DNA of 64,000 bases from assembly GCF_022436705.1 (NCBI RefSeq), contig NZ_JAKUHT010000012.1:1-64000 (forward strand), given 5' to 3'. Position numbers and translations under genes: made by a program. This document shows, one piece after another, positions 50,080 through 62,487 of the stretch. Numbering within the stretch: the first letter of the stretch is position 1; each line of letters starts with the position of its first letter. The notes under the pieces are model-generated. The model was not told the origin of the DNA and ran no database searches. It saw only the letters and a program-made list of their open reading frames with translations. Source of the DNA: Nocardioides sp. CFH 31398. Its GTDB lineage: Bacteria; Actinomycetota; Actinomycetes; Propionibacteriales; Nocardioidaceae.

Positions 50080-50463
50080 ATGAGCGCCCGACTGTGCAAC
50101 GTCGTCGTCAACGCCACCGACACCCGGCTGCTCGCGGACTTCTGGTGCGCCGCGCTCGGCTGGTCGGTGGTCGACGAGGAGGACGGCGTCCTCTCCCTCG
50201 CCGACCCCGACCAGCCCTGGCCGGTCCTCGACCTCGTGCCCGGTGCGGGGGCGAAGACCGGGCACAACCGCCTGCACCTCGACCTGCGCGCGGACGGCGG
50301 CAGCACCCAGGCCGACGAGGTCGAGCGGCTGCTCGGCCTCGGCGCCCGGCGGGCCGACGTCGGGCAGGGTGCCGACGTGTCCTGGGTGGTCCTCGCCGAC
50401 CCGGAGGGCAACGAGTTCTGCGTCTTGGGGCGAACCGTCGGCGAGGTCCTCGCCGACGGGTGA
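50080..50463 (+). CDS. VOC-family (glyoxalase-like) protein
   Basis: 127 aa. Two halves of the glyoxalase/dioxygenase fold: LCNVVVNATDTRLLADFWCAALGW and WVVLADPEGNEFCVLG, with NRLHLDLRADGG in between. Such small proteins bind a metal and act on diverse substrates or as resistance proteins. No partner is indicated. Confidence 0.78.
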   Translation: MSARLCNVVVNATDTRLLADFWCAALGWSVVDEEDGVLSLADPDQPWPVLDLVPGAGAKTGHNRLHLDLRADGGSTQADEVERLLGLGARRADVGQGADVSWVVLADPEGNEFCVLGRTVGEVLADG

Positions 50464-50473
50464 CACTCGGCGC

Positions 50474-50965
50474 ATGACCCCCCGCCTGCGCCGCCTCGGC
50501 GCCTCCCTGCTGCTCGCCACCTCCCTCGGAATCGCCGCCCCGGCCCAGGCCACGCCGGACACCACGAGTGCCTCCGTCACCCGCGCCCAGGTCGGCGCCA
50601 CGAACGCCTACTCCCGGTCCGCCTTCACCCACACCAACCGCGCCCGCGCCGAGCACGAGCGCCCGGCCCTGCGCGGCAACGCCTGCCTGCGGAGGGCCGC
50701 CCAGCGGCAGGCCGAGCAGATCGCCCGCGCCCAGGCGCTGAGCCACCAGGACCTCGGCCGCATCCAGCGCGACTGCGGCGTCGGCTGGGTCGGCGAGAAC
50801 GTCGCCGCGGGGTACGCCACCGGCCGCGACGTCGTCGCGGGCTGGATGGGCTCCACCGGCCACCGCGACAACATCCTCAGCACGAACTACAACCGGATGG
50901 GCATCGCCGCCGTCAAGGACGACAACGGCACCTGGTGGGCCGCGCAGGTGTTCGGCTCGCGGTAG
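50474..50965 (+). CDS. Secreted CAP-domain (SCP/PR1) protein
   Basis: 163 aa. Signal peptide (MTPRLRRLGASLLLATSLG, cleavage near AQA-TP). CAP motifs: HTNRARAEHERPALR, LRRAAQRQAEQIARAQALSHQD, GWVGENVAAGY, VVAGWMGSTGHRDNILSTNYNRMGIA. Follows the VOC gene by 10 bp. Probably an envelope or extracellular protein of unknown function. Confidence 0.88.
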   Translation: MTPRLRRLGASLLLATSLGIAAPAQATPDTTSASVTRAQVGATNAYSRSAFTHTNRARAEHERPALRGNACLRRAAQRQAEQIARAQALSHQDLGRIQRDCGVGWVGENVAAGYATGRDVVAGWMGSTGHRDNILSTNYNRMGIAAVKDDNGTWWAAQVFGSR

Positions 50966-51024
50966 CCGACGGCGCGTGACCCGACGGCGCGTAACCCGAC
51001 GGGGGCGTCGACGTTGGGGGGTCC

Positions 51025-52683
51025 GTGAGCCTGCGACTGCGGACCCTGCTCGTCCCGACCCTCGCCGCCGCCCTCCTCGGCCCGGTGGCCCTCGGCCCGC
51101 CGGCCCCCGCGGCCGAGCCGGAGCGGTCGACGACCGCCGCCCCCGCGGAGAAGCCCGCGCTGCGGAACCTCACGAAGCCGCGCTACGACACCTCGACGGT
51201 CACCGAGTACCGCGTCCCGACGCCGTACGGGACGATCTACGGCTGGGTCCGCCGACCGGACGTGCCGGAGGGCCGCACGGTCCCCACGATCCTCACCTAC
51301 TCGCCGTACGCCGCGCTGTCGAGCCCCGCACCCGGGGTCGACCGCGGCACCACGAGCGACTTCTTCGTGCCCCGCGGCTACGCCCGCGCCTACTTCCACC
51401 TCGTCGGGACGGCGAACTCGGGCGGCTGCTACGACTACGGCGGCGTCCGCGAGCGCGAGACCGCCCGCCGGGTCGTCGACTTCCTCGGCACCCGCGACTG
51501 GTCCAACGGCAAGGTCGGCATGATCGGCGGCTCGTACGACGGCACCACCCAGTGGGCCGCCGCCGTCGAGCAGCCGGAGCACCTCACGACGATCGTCCCG
51601 CAGGTCGCGATCAGCCGCTGGTACGACTACGCGTTCGGCCAGGGCGTCCGCTTCGCCTCCGGCACCGGCACGCCGCTGCTGTTCGACGTCGGCTTCAACC
51701 AGGTGCCGATCCCGAGCACCGACCTCGACCCGGCCGCCGCCGAGGCGCTCGTCGACAGCGTCCGGCCGTGCGAGACGCTGCGCAACGAGCTGCGCGGCTT
51801 CGGCCCCGACCCGGTGTACGACGGGTTCTGGAAGGAGCGCGACTACCGCCGCCGGGCCCAGGACGTCGAGGCCAGCGTGCTGCTCGAGGGCAGCTGGGCC
51901 GACTACAACGTCCACCCGATCAACTCCGAGCAGATGTGGCAGCGCGTCGTGGGCCGCGTGCCCGCGCTGCTGCGGATGTCGCAGCAGGGTCACGGCGTCG
52001 CCGACTTCGACGACTCCGCCACGCTGCGCCACGCCTGGTTCGACCGCTGGCTGCTCGGACGGCGCACCGGCGTGATGGCCCAGCCGGTCGTCGAGAGCCG
52101 CGCGAACACCGGCCTCGACTCGACGTCCGCGGCCTGGCCGCCGGCCACCTCGACCGTCCGCCCCCTGACGCTGGGGGCGACGCCGGGCGCCGGCGACCTC
52201 GGCCTGGAGGAGGGCGACAGCACCGAGTGGGCCGATCTCGACCCGCAGCAGAGCGAGCAGCGGGTGCTGGACGGGCAGGCACCGCTCACCTCGAGCCTGT
52301 ACGTCGGCGACGCCACCACCCGCGACGTCCGGATCGCCGGCACGCCGCGGCTCGACGTCCGGGTGCGCACGAGCGCCGAGTCGACCCACCTGACGCCGGT
52401 GCTGTTCGACGAGGCGCCCGACGGCACCCGGATCTTCGTGTCGAAGGGGCTGCTGAACTCCCGCAACCGCGACGGGCTCGGCCGCTCCGAGCCGCTGGCG
52501 CCGGGTGAGGCGTGGTCGTCGACCGTGGTGATGCAGCCGACCGACCACGTGCTCGCCGAGGGCCACCGGCTGGGGCTGGCGATGATGTCGATGAACGCCG
52601 ACGAGGCGTTCTACGGCGACGAGACCGCCGCCACGAACGAGCTGCTGCTCGGCGGCACGCGCCTGCGGCTACCGACCGACTGA
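51025..52683 (+). CDS. Secreted X-Pro dipeptidyl-peptidase-like (CocE/NonD) hydrolase
   Basis: 552 aa from GTG with GGGGGG upstream. Signal peptide to about AAA-EP. Alpha/beta-hydrolase core with nucleophile Ser in MIGGSYDGTTQW, Asp/His-bearing segments (GHGVADFDDSATL, a late LAEGHRLGLAMMS) and a C-terminal beta-sandwich (LDVRVRTSAESTHLTPVLFD) of the S15 family. Probably cleaves Xaa-Pro dipeptides or esters outside the cell. Its 3' end overlaps the convergent DinB-like gene by 15 bp. Confidence 0.85.
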   Translation: MSLRLRTLLVPTLAAALLGPVALGPPAPAAEPERSTTAAPAEKPALRNLTKPRYDTSTVTEYRVPTPYGTIYGWVRRPDVPEGRTVPTILTYSPYAALSSPAPGVDRGTTSDFFVPRGYARAYFHLVGTANSGGCYDYGGVRERETARRVVDFLGTRDWSNGKVGMIGGSYDGTTQWAAAVEQPEHLTTIVPQVAISRWYDYAFGQGVRFASGTGTPLLFDVGFNQVPIPSTDLDPAAAEALVDSVRPCETLRNELRGFGPDPVYDGFWKERDYRRRAQDVEASVLLEGSWADYNVHPINSEQMWQRVVGRVPALLRMSQQGHGVADFDDSATLRHAWFDRWLLGRRTGVMAQPVVESRANTGLDSTSAAWPPATSTVRPLTLGATPGAGDLGLEEGDSTEWADLDPQQSEQRVLDGQAPLTSSLYVGDATTRDVRIAGTPRLDVRVRTSAESTHLTPVLFDEAPDGTRIFVSKGLLNSRNRDGLGRSEPLAPGEAWSSTVVMQPTDHVLAEGHRLGLAMMSMNADEAFYGDETAATNELLLGGTRLRLPTD

Positions 52684-53265
52684 GACCGGCACCCAGCCGA
52701 CCGGGGCGTCCTCGCCGACCCGGCCGTCGACGGCCTCGCGGATGAGGTCCGCGTGGCCGACGTGGCGGCCGTACTCCTCGAGCATGTCCAGCAGCAGCCG
52801 CCGCAGCGTCGGGTGGTTGCCCTGCCCGTCGTCCACGTGGACCCGCTGGTCGAGGCCCTCGGGGTGCGTGAGGGCCTCGTCGACCCGCGCCCGGGCGCGC
52901 GCCACGGCGCCGTCGTACAGCGCGTAGAGGTGGGCGGGGGAGTCGGACGGTGCGCTCGTCCACTGCCAGTCCCAGCTGCCGTCGTGGCCCAGCGGGCCCC
53001 ACACCTCGGTCAGGTCGCCGCCGGTGAGCCGGTCGAGGGTGATGTCGTCCTCGACCAGGGCGAGGTGCTTGAGCAGCCTGCCGAGGGTGAGGGTGGAGGC
53101 GCCGACGGCGGTGTCGAGGCCGGCGGCGTCGAGGTCGTCGGCCTTCCACCGGAAGGTGGCGCGCATGCGGTCGAGCGAGGCGAGCAGCTGGGTGGCCTCG
53201 GTGGCCGCGAGCGGCGGCTCGAGGGGGTAGGGGGTGGGTCCGTCGGGGGTCTGCGAGGTCGTCAT
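52669..53265 (-). CDS. DinB/DUF664-family protein
   Basis: 198 aa from the ATG at 53265. LLASLDRMRATFRWKADDLDAAG, LGRLLKHLALVEDDI, and LRRLLLDMLEEYGRHVGHADLIREAVDG give the His-bearing four-helix bundle of DUF664/DinB-like enzymes (metal-dependent, some are thiol S-transferases). Divergent from the WYL regulator; an operator-like inverted repeat lies between. Confidence 0.85.
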   Translation of the reverse strand: MTTSQTPDGPTPYPLEPPLAATEATQLLASLDRMRATFRWKADDLDAAGLDTAVGASTLTLGRLLKHLALVEDDITLDRLTGGDLTEVWGPLGHDGSWDWQWTSAPSDSPAHLYALYDGAVARARARVDEALTHPEGLDQRVHVDDGQGNHPTLRRLLLDMLEEYGRHVGHADLIREAVDGRVGEDAPVGWVPVSVGR

Positions 53266-53282
53266 GGACCGACCGTAGGAGC

Positions 53283-53309
53283 GATACCGGTCGGATCGCA
53301 GCCGGTATC
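53283..53309. promoter_or_regulatory. Candidate WYL-regulator operator
   Basis: GATACCGG and CCGGTATC, perfect 8-bp arms separated by 11 bp, centred in the 61-bp gap between the DinB-like and WYL genes. Confidence 0.65.
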
Positions 53310-53326
53310 CGTGGGACCGTGGGGAG

Positions 53327-54286
53327 ATGCCGTCGAGCCCCACCGCCCGTGCCCTGGAGGCCCTGTTCCTCCTGCAGGAGCGCCCCGGGGTCACGGCGGC
53401 CGGGCTCGCGGAGCGGCTGGGCGTCTCGGAGCGGGCGGCGCGGCAGTACGTGAGGGTGCTGCGGGAGGCCGGCGTCCCCGTCGCCTCGGTGCGCGGCCGC
53501 CACGGCGGCTACCGCCTCGGGCGCGGGCTGCGGCTGCCGCCCGTCGTCTTCTCGGCCGCCGAGGCCCTGGCGCTCGTGATGGCCGTGCTCGACGGGCACC
53601 ACGCGACGCGCAGCGACCAGGACGACGACCTCGTCGGGCGGGCCCTCGACACCCTGCTGCGGGCGCTGCCGGAGCGGGTCGCCGCGCAGGCCGAGTCGGT
53701 ACGTCGCACCGCCCGTGCCGCCCCGGACCGCGGCGCCGCGAGGCCCGCCCCCGAGACCGTCGCCGCGCTGGTCGAGGCGTGCGCCGAGCGCCGGCGGGTG
53801 CGGTTCACCTACACCAGCGAGGGCGGCCGCACCGCCGACCGTGACGTCGACCCGTGGGGCGTCGTCGTCCGTCACGGGCGGTGGTACCTGCTGTGCGCGG
53901 CGCCGTCGGGTCGCCGGGCCTACCGGCTCGACCGCATGGGCGAGGTCCGGTCGGGTGGCCCGGGCGACGGCGCCCCCGAGGGGCTCGACCCGGTCGCGGA
54001 GCTCACCGAGCACCTCGCGTCCGGGTGGTCCATGGCCACCGAGGTGCACGTCGAGGCCCCGCCGGACGTCGTCCGGCGCGGGCTGCCGGCAGCGCTGGGG
54101 AGGGTCGAGCCGCTCGGCGCGACGGGGGAGGGGTTCTGGATCACCGGCACCACCGACGACCCCTGGTGGTACGCCGAGCAGCTGGTCCGTCTGCCCGCCG
54201 CCTTCACGGTCGTCGGAGGCGAGGAGCTGCGGGCGACGACCACCGCGCTGGGACGGCGCCTCCTCGCCTCCGTCGGCGACGCCTGA
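53327..54286 (+). CDS. WYL-domain HTH transcriptional regulator (YafY type)
   Basis: 319 aa. N-terminal HTH_11-type: ARALEALFLLQERPGVTAAGLAERLGVSERAARQYVRVLREAG, followed by VRGRHGGYRLGRG. The WYL domain spans ~residues 140-215 (RRVRFTYTSEGGRTADRDVDPWGVVVRHGRWYLLCAAPSGRRAYRLDRM). It probably controls the divergent DinB-like gene through the inverted repeat. Confidence 0.88.
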   Translation: MPSSPTARALEALFLLQERPGVTAAGLAERLGVSERAARQYVRVLREAGVPVASVRGRHGGYRLGRGLRLPPVVFSAAEALALVMAVLDGHHATRSDQDDDLVGRALDTLLRALPERVAAQAESVRRTARAAPDRGAARPAPETVAALVEACAERRRVRFTYTSEGGRTADRDVDPWGVVVRHGRWYLLCAAPSGRRAYRLDRMGEVRSGGPGDGAPEGLDPVAELTEHLASGWSMATEVHVEAPPDVVRRGLPAALGRVEPLGATGEGFWITGTTDDPWWYAEQLVRLPAAFTVVGGEELRATTTALGRRLLASVGDA

Positions 54287-54382
54287 CTGCAACACCGCGC
54301 AACCCTGTCGGCCGGCCACCGGTGGTCCCTAGCGTCGCCGGGACCCGCACACCGGCGTGCGGGCGACACCCAGGAGGACACC

Positions 54383-55156
54383 ATGACCACCGCCCACGTC
54401 ACCGGGGCCGCGCGCGGCATCGGCCGCTCCATCGCCCTGCGCCTCGCCGCCGACGGCCACGACGTCGCCGTCTCCGACCTCGACTCCATGGCCGAGGAGC
54501 TCGAGCGCACCCGCGCGGACGTCGAGGCGGCGGGCGTCCGCGGTGTCGCCCTCACCGGCGACGTGTCCGACCCGGGCTCGGTCCGGGCCCTCGTCGCGGA
54601 CACGGCGTCCTCGCTGGGCTCGCTGGACGTGATGGTCGCCAACGCCGGCATCGCCCAGACGAAGGCGCTGCTCGACGTCACCCCGGAGGAGTACGACCGG
54701 GTCCACGCGGTCAACGGCCGCGGCGTCTTCCTCTGCTACACCGAGGCCGCGCGGCAGATGATCGCCCAGGGCGGCGGCGGCAAGATCATCGGCGCCGCGT
54801 CGATCGCCGCCCACAAGGGCTTCGCGCTGCTCGGCGTCTACTGCTCCTCCAAGTTCGCCGTCCGCTCGCTGACGCAGAGCGCCGCCCAGGAGTGGGCCGA
54901 GCACGGCATCACCGTGAACGCCTACTGCCCGGGCATCGTCGACACCACGATGTGGGAGGAGATCGACCACGACCTGGGCGAGATCAACCGCGTCGGCAAG
55001 GGGGAGTCGATGAAGGCCATGGCGGCCGGCATCACCCTCGGCCGCGTCTCGACCGGGGAGGACGTCGCCAAGCTGGTCTCCTTCCTCGCCGGCCCGGGCT
55101 CCGACTACATGACCGGCCAGTCGGTCCTCGTCGACGGAGGGATGCTCTTTGTCTGA
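54383..55156 (+). CDS. Acetoin (diacetyl) reductase-like SDR
   Basis: 257 aa. Rossmann motif [11 protein letters not shown] motif VANAGIAQ, catalytic Tyr-x-x-x-Lys in VYCSSKFAV, Ser in GAASIAAH, and PGIVDTTMW. The C-terminal [13 protein letters not shown] and PGIV.T.MW.EID closely resemble (S)-acetoin-forming diacetyl reductases. It would interconvert diacetyl, acetoin and 2,3-butanediol. CAGGAGG lies seven bases upstream. Confidence 0.8.
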   Translation: MTTAHVTGAARGIGRSIALRLAADGHDVAVSDLDSMAEELERTRADVEAAGVRGVALTGDVSDPGSVRALVADTASSLGSLDVMVANAGIAQTKALLDVTPEEYDRVHAVNGRGVFLCYTEAARQMIAQGGGGKIIGAASIAAHKGFALLGVYCSSKFAVRSLTQSAAQEWAEHGITVNAYCPGIVDTTMWEEIDHDLGEINRVGKGESMKAMAAGITLGRVSTGEDVAKLVSFLAGPGSDYMTGQSVLVDGGMLFV

Positions 55157-55198
55157 CCCGCATGCGCGCCCCCGGCGCGCTGCGGCAGGCTGACCCCC

Positions 55199-57400
<2,202 letters not shown>

Positions 57401-57409
57401 CCTCGCAGG

Positions 57410-58531
57410 GTGGCAGGCCCTGACTTCGAGACCCAGATCAAGCAGCTCCGCGCGACGCTGCGCACCATCGAGCAGGTGCTCGACGTCGACGCCATGCGGG
57501 CCGAGATCGCCGACCTCGGCGAGCAGGTCGGCGCGCCGGACCTGTGGGACGACCAGGAGAACGCCCAGCGCGTCACCGGCCGCCTGTCGATGCTGCAGAA
57601 CGAGCTCGAGCGGTTCGAGGGACTGTCGTCCCGCGTCGAGGACGTCGAGGTCCTCGTCCAGATGGGCCGCGAGGAGAACGACGCCGAGACCCTCGCCGAG
57701 GCGGAGGCCGAGCTGCGCAAGCTCCACAAGTCCGTCGAGGCGCTGGAGGTGCGGACCCTGCTCTCCGGCGAGTACGACGGCCGCGAGGCGCTCGTGACCA
57801 TCCGCTCCGGCGCCGGCGGCGTCGACGCGGCCGACTTCGCCGAGATGCTGATGCGGATGTACACCCGCTGGGCCGAGCGCAACTCCTACCCCGTCGAGGT
57901 CTTCGACACCTCCTACGCCGAGGAGGCGGGCCTGAAGTCGGCGACCTTCGCCGTCCACGCGCCGTACGCCTACGGGACGCTGTCCGTCGAGGCCGGCACC
58001 CACCGCCTCGTGCGGATCAGCCCCTTCGACAACCAGGGCCGCCGCCAGACGAGCTTCGCCGCCGTCGAGGTCGTGCCGGTGCTGGAGCAGACCGACGAGA
58101 TCGAGGTCGACGAGAACGAGATCAAGGTCGACGTCTACCGCTCCTCGGGCCCCGGCGGGCAGTCGGTCAACACCACCGACTCCGCCGTCCGGCTGACCCA
58201 CCTGCCGACCGGCACGGTCGTGAGCTGCCAGAACGAGAAGTCGCAGCTGCAGAACAAGGCCGCCGCGATGATCGTGCTGAAGGCCAAGCTGCTCGCGCTG
58301 AAGAAGGCCGAGGAGCGGGCCCACCTCGACGAGATGCGCGGCGACGTGGCGGCCAGCTGGGGCGACCAGATGCGCAACTACGTGCTCAACCCGTACCAGA
58401 TCGTCAAGGACCTGCGGACGACGTACGAGGTGGGCAACCCGCAGTCGGTCTTCGACGGCGAGATCGACGGGTTCCTCGAGGCCGGCATCCGCTGGCGCCG
58501 AGGTGCCGAGCGCGCCGCGGCCGACGCCTGA
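57410..58531 (+). CDS. prfB: Peptide chain release factor 2
   Basis: 373 aa from GTG in one uninterrupted frame, so the programmed +1 frameshift found in many prfB genes is absent. It has the stop-codon tripeptide SPF ([15 protein letters not shown]) and the catalytic GGQ loop ([21 protein letters not shown]). Releases proteins at UAA and UGA. Confidence 0.95.
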   Translation: MAGPDFETQIKQLRATLRTIEQVLDVDAMRAEIADLGEQVGAPDLWDDQENAQRVTGRLSMLQNELERFEGLSSRVEDVEVLVQMGREENDAETLAEAEAELRKLHKSVEALEVRTLLSGEYDGREALVTIRSGAGGVDAADFAEMLMRMYTRWAERNSYPVEVFDTSYAEEAGLKSATFAVHAPYAYGTLSVEAGTHRLVRISPFDNQGRRQTSFAAVEVVPVLEQTDEIEVDENEIKVDVYRSSGPGGQSVNTTDSAVRLTHLPTGTVVSCQNEKSQLQNKAAAMIVLKAKLLALKKAEERAHLDEMRGDVAASWGDQMRNYVLNPYQIVKDLRTTYEVGNPQSVFDGEIDGFLEAGIRWRRGAERAAADA

Positions 58532-58535
58532 GCCG

Positions 58536-60455
58536 GTGACCGGCCAGGACCTCGCGGCGTCCCTCACGACGTACGCCGCGTCCCTGCTGACCGCGCTGAC
58601 GCCGGAGCGCCGCGAGGCGTTCCTGCTCCGCGTCGAGCGCTGGGCGCCCGACCTGCTGGAGGGCCTGGCGGTCTTCGACGACGAGGCCGTGCGACGCGGC
58701 ACCGCCGAGCGGCTCGTCGGGGTGGCCGCCCGCGCGTACGCCGCACGGCCCGACGACCTCCACACGCTCGACGCGCGCCGGCTGCTGCGGCCCGGCTGGG
58801 TGCAGGACCCGGGCATGTTCGGCTACGCCTGCTACACCGACCGCTTCGCCGGCGACCTCGCCGGGCTCGAGCGCCGTGCCGACCACCTGGAGCGGCTCGG
58901 CGTCAGCTACCTGCACCTGATGCCGCTGCTCGAGCCCCGCGAGGGCGACAACGACGGCGGGTACGCCGTCAAGGACTACCGCCGCGTCCGGCCCGACCTC
59001 GGCGACCGCGACGACCTGCGCGCCGTCACCACGATGCTGCGCGGGCGCGGCATCAGCCTGTGCGTCGACCTCGTGCTCAACCACGTCGCGCGCGAGCACG
59101 CCTGGGCGGCCGCGGCGCGCGCCGGGGACCCCGAGTACCGCGACTACTTCCACGTCTTCGACGACCGGACGGTCCCCGACGCCTACGAGGCGACGCTGCC
59201 GGAGGTGTTCCCCGACTTCGCGCCGGGCTCGTTCACCTTCGACGACGAGCTCGCCGGGTGGGTCTGGACGACGTTCAACGCCTGGCAGTGGGACCTCGAC
59301 TGGTCGAACCCCGCCGTCCTCGTGGAGTTCGCCGACGTCGTCTGCGACCTCGCGAACCTCGGGGTCGAGGTGGTGCGACTGGACGCCGTCGCCTTCCTCT
59401 GGAAGCGCATGGGGACCAGCTGCCAGAACCAGCCCGAGGTGCACCAGCTCGTGCAGGCCCTGCGGGCCACGACGCGGATGGCCGCGCCCGCCGTCCTGTT
59501 CAAGGCCGAGGCGATCGTGGGCCCGCGGGACCTCGTCGCCTACCTGGGCGGCTCGGAGGGCGGCCGGCACGTCGGCCGGGTGAGCGACCTGGCCTACCAC
59601 AACAGCCTCATGGTGCAGGTGTGGTCGATGCTCGCCACCGGCGAGACGCGCCTGGCGCGCCACGCGCTGCGGGCGCTGCCGCCGACGCCGCCCGGCGGCA
59701 CGTGGATCACCTACGTCCGCTGCCACGACGACATCGGCTGGGCCGTCGACGACGGTGACGCCGCCGCGGTCGGGGTGACCGGCGAGGGCCACCGGCGCTT
59801 CCTGTCGGACTGGTACGCCGGGGAGTTCGCCGGCTCCTGGGCCGACGGGCTCGTCTTCCAGGCCAACCCCGCCACCGGCGACCGCCGGATCTCCGGGACG
59901 GCGGCCTCGCTGTGCGGCATCGACGCCGACCCCGGGGCGGCCGTCGCCCGCGTGCTGCTCGCGCACACGATCGTCGCCGGGTACGGCGGCGTCCCCGTCG
60001 TGTGGAGCGGCGACGAGCTCGCGCTCCCCAACGACCAGCACTGGGCCGAGGAGCCGGGCCACGAGGCGGACAACCGCTGGGCCCACCGACCCCGCGTCAC
60101 CGACGACCACCTGCCGCCCGCCCCGGGCTCGGCCGCCGACCGGGTGCTCGGCGGGCTGTCCCACCTCGCGCGGGTCCGGGCCTCGCTGCCCTCGCTGCAC
60201 GCCTCGCTGGACCCGGAGGTCCTCGACGACGGCCTCGACGACGGCGTCCTCGGCCTCCTGCGCCGCCACTGGTCCGGCACCGTGGTCGGCCTCCACAACG
60301 TCACCGCCGCCCCGCGCCCGGTCGCGCTGTCGCTGCTGGCCGACCTCGGCCTCGCGACGCCGTACGACGTGCTGGGCGAGGCGCCCCTCACCGCCGACGC
60401 CGACGGCCTCGCCTGGCTGCCGCCGTACGGCGCCTGGTGGGTCGTCGACCGCTAG
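58536..60455 (+). CDS. Amylosucrase-like GH13 enzyme
   Basis: 639 aa from the GTG five bases after the prfB stop (an upstream GTG at 58503 would overlap prfB). GH13 motifs: [10 protein letters not shown], nucleophile Asp in [11 protein letters not shown], acid/base Glu in [10 protein letters not shown], and [10 protein letters not shown]-terminal helical domain ahead of the barrel, as in GH13_4 amylosucrases and related sucrose-active enzymes. Predicted to act on sucrose/alpha-glucans. Confidence 0.82.
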   Translation: MTGQDLAASLTTYAASLLTALTPERREAFLLRVERWAPDLLEGLAVFDDEAVRRGTAERLVGVAARAYAARPDDLHTLDARRLLRPGWVQDPGMFGYACYTDRFAGDLAGLERRADHLERLGVSYLHLMPLLEPREGDNDGGYAVKDYRRVRPDLGDRDDLRAVTTMLRGRGISLCVDLVLNHVAREHAWAAAARAGDPEYRDYFHVFDDRTVPDAYEATLPEVFPDFAPGSFTFDDELAGWVWTTFNAWQWDLDWSNPAVLVEFADVVCDLANLGVEVVRLDAVAFLWKRMGTSCQNQPEVHQLVQALRATTRMAAPAVLFKAEAIVGPRDLVAYLGGSEGGRHVGRVSDLAYHNSLMVQVWSMLATGETRLARHALRALPPTPPGGTWITYVRCHDDIGWAVDDGDAAAVGVTGEGHRRFLSDWYAGEFAGSWADGLVFQANPATGDRRISGTAASLCGIDADPGAAVARVLLAHTIVAGYGGVPVVWSGDELALPNDQHWAEEPGHEADNRWAHRPRVTDDHLPPAPGSAADRVLGGLSHLARVRASLPSLHASLDPEVLDDGLDDGVLGLLRRHWSGTVVGLHNVTAAPRPVALSLLADLGLATPYDVLGEAPLTADADGLAWLPPYGAWWVVDR

Positions 60456-60458
60456 TCC

Positions 60459-60967
60459 GCCGAGTCGGCTCGAACGCACGCCTCCAGGACGCCGAGTCGG
60501 CTCGAACTCACGCCTCCAGGACGCCGAGTCGGCTCGAACGCACGCCTCCAGGACGCCGAGTCGGCTCGAACTCACGCCTCCAGGACGCCGAGTCGGCTCG
60601 AACGCACGCCTCCAGGACGCCGAGTCGGCTCGAGCTGTTGTCCCCAGAGCGTCGAGTCGGTTCGAAGGCGTCTCGTGAGAGCGCCGATCGGGTTCGTTGG
60701 GGCCGACTGGGCGTCCGTAGGGCATGTGTTGGGGGCCGACTGGGCGTCCGTAGGGCGTGTGTTGGGGCTGACTGGGCGTCCGTAGGGCGTGTGTTGGGGC
60801 TGACTGGGCGTCCGTAGGGCGTGTGTCGGGGCCGACTGGGCGTCCGTACGGCGTGCGTTGGGGCCGACTGGGCGTCCGTACGGCGTGCGTTGGGGCCGAC
60901 TGGGCGTTCGTACGGCGTGCGTTCGGGCCGACTCGGCGTGCTGGAGGCGTTCGTTGGGGCCGACTCG
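60459..60967. repeat. 32-bp tandem repeat array, inverted in the middle
   Basis: Five full 32-bp units at 60459-60618 (GCCGAGTCGGCTCGAAC..., alternating ACGCAC and ACTCAC variants) and a sixth partial unit, then ~55 bp of degenerate copies. From about 60691 to 60967 there are about eight further 32-bp units (CCGACTGGGCGTCCGTA...) that match the reverse complement of the first type. No ORF or unique spacers, so not CRISPR. It may be an intergenic structure or terminator-like region between the GH13 and lipoprotein genes. Confidence 0.9.
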
Positions 60968-60970
60968 CGG

Positions 60971-61648
60971 TCAGGTCGCCGCGGCGGACGCCGCCTCGAG
61001 GCACCAGGCGTCGGTGCGGGCGACGAGCTCCTGGCGGCCGGGGGAGTCGGCGACGGGCATCCGCAGGGAGCAGGCCAGCCAGGCGTCGCCGAACAGGCCC
61101 CGGTAGGAGACCTCGACGGTGCGGGCGCGGCCCTTGCCCGCGCGACACACCTGGGCGAGGGTCGGCTCGCCGTACGCCGCGGCGTCGCCGAGGGCCTCGC
61201 AGCCGTCGGTGCCCCGGGCGGCCTCCGCCAGGGTCTCCGCCTCGTCGGTGGTCACGGGCGGCACGAACACCCAGGTCCGGGCGACGACGTCCCCGGTGTC
61301 GCCCTCGCCGACGAAGACGCAGCCGTTCTCGTGCGCCACGTCCGTCACGCCCGGGGCGAGCGTGGCCCGCTCGCCGTTCGCGTAGTGCTCGGTGTCGCTG
61401 ACGGTGCCGCCCAGCGCGGCCTCGACCTGCTCGGACTCGATCGAGTCGCAGAACGCCGTCCGGACGACGCCCAGGGCTGTGGTGTCGACCTCGGCCAGCG
61501 ACGTCGGCTCGGGGCTCGGCGGCTCGGACGGCGCCGACTCCGGCTCGGTCGAGCCGCCCGAGCAGGCGCTCACCAGCAGCACGAGCCCGGCCAGGGGCGC
61601 GAGGGACCGGGTCAGGGACCGGGCGACGCTCCGGGGGACGACGGGCAT
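60971..61648 (-). CDS. Lipoprotein of unknown function
   Basis: 225 aa. A type II signal peptide with lipobox LVSAC-S (Cys near residue 29), then a Ser/Pro/Glu-rich linker and a folded domain with several cysteines ([29 protein letters not shown]). Resembles DUF3558-like actinobacterial lipoproteins in layout. Anchored to the outer face of the membrane. Confidence 0.8.
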   Translation of the reverse strand: MPVVPRSVARSLTRSLAPLAGLVLLVSACSGGSTEPESAPSEPPSPEPTSLAEVDTTALGVVRTAFCDSIESEQVEAALGGTVSDTEHYANGERATLAPGVTDVAHENGCVFVGEGDTGDVVARTWVFVPPVTTDEAETLAEAARGTDGCEALGDAAAYGEPTLAQVCRAGKGRARTVEVSYRGLFGDAWLACSLRMPVADSPGRQELVARTDAWCLEAASAAAT

Positions 61649-61722
61649 GGCGCCAGCCTAGGGAACGGGGGTCGGAACGGGGTGCCCCGAGGACCTCAGG
61701 AACCTCGTCTACCCTCGATGCG

Positions 61723-62412
61723 GTGATTCGCTTCGAGAAGGTCACGAAGACCTACCCCGGCCAGGGCCACGCCGCCCTCGACGCCGTCAGCGTCGAGGTC
61801 GAGAAGGGGGAGTTCATCTTCCTCGTCGGCACCTCCGGCTCGGGCAAGTCCACCTTCCTGCGCCTCGTCCTGCGCGAGACCCGCCCCACCGAGGGTCGGG
61901 TGTACGTCGCGGGCAAGGAGATCAACCGCCTCGCGAGCTGGAAGGTCCCCGGGCTGCGGCGCCGCATCGGCACCGTGTTCCAGGACTTCCGCCTGCTCCC
62001 GAACAAGACGGTGACCGAGAACGTCGCCTTCGCCCTGCAGGTGATCGGCAAGCCCCGCGCCCAGATCGTCGACCTCGTCCCCGAGACGCTCGAGCTGGTC
62101 GGCCTCGACGGCAAGGGCGACCGGTTCCCGGACGAGCTCTCCGGCGGCGAGCAGCAGCGCGTGGCGATCGCGCGCGCGTTCGTGAACCGCCCGCAGATCC
62201 TCATCGCCGACGAGCCCACCGGCAACCTCGACCCCGGCACGTCCGTGGGCATCATGAAGCTGCTGGACCGCATCAACCGCACCGGGACGACGGTGGTCAT
62301 GGCCACCCACGACGCGGGCATCGTCGACCAGATGCGCAAGCGCGTCGTCGAGCTCGAGCGCGGCAGGGTCGTCCGCGACCAGGCGCAGGGCGCCTACGGC
62401 TTCCAGAGCTGA
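61723..62412 (+). CDS. ftsE: Cell-division ATP-binding protein FtsE
   Basis: 229 aa from GTG. ABC ATPase with Walker [11 protein letters not shown]-loop [12 protein letters not shown], signature LSGGEQQR and Walker [15 protein letters not shown]. With FtsX it drives peptidoglycan-hydrolase activation at the septum or cell pole. A 75-bp gap separates it from ftsX. Confidence 0.95.
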   Translation: MIRFEKVTKTYPGQGHAALDAVSVEVEKGEFIFLVGTSGSGKSTFLRLVLRETRPTEGRVYVAGKEINRLASWKVPGLRRRIGTVFQDFRLLPNKTVTENVAFALQVIGKPRAQIVDLVPETLELVGLDGKGDRFPDELSGGEQQRVAIARAFVNRPQILIADEPTGNLDPGTSVGIMKLLDRINRTGTTVVMATHDAGIVDQMRKRVVELERGRVVRDQAQGAYGFQS

Positions 62413-62487
62413 CCCCCAGGGCCCCGTCCCTGGCCCGACCCCGGCCTCCGGGCCGCCCCCGACCCCGACGGCAGGACCTCCTCACCC

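Noticed and set aside
57410..57500. Programmed frameshift in prfB
   Set aside because: The reading frame is continuous from GTG and no early in-frame TGA is present.
60459..60967. CRISPR array
   Set aside because: Repeats are contiguous without unique spacers, invert in orientation, and no cas genes are nearby.
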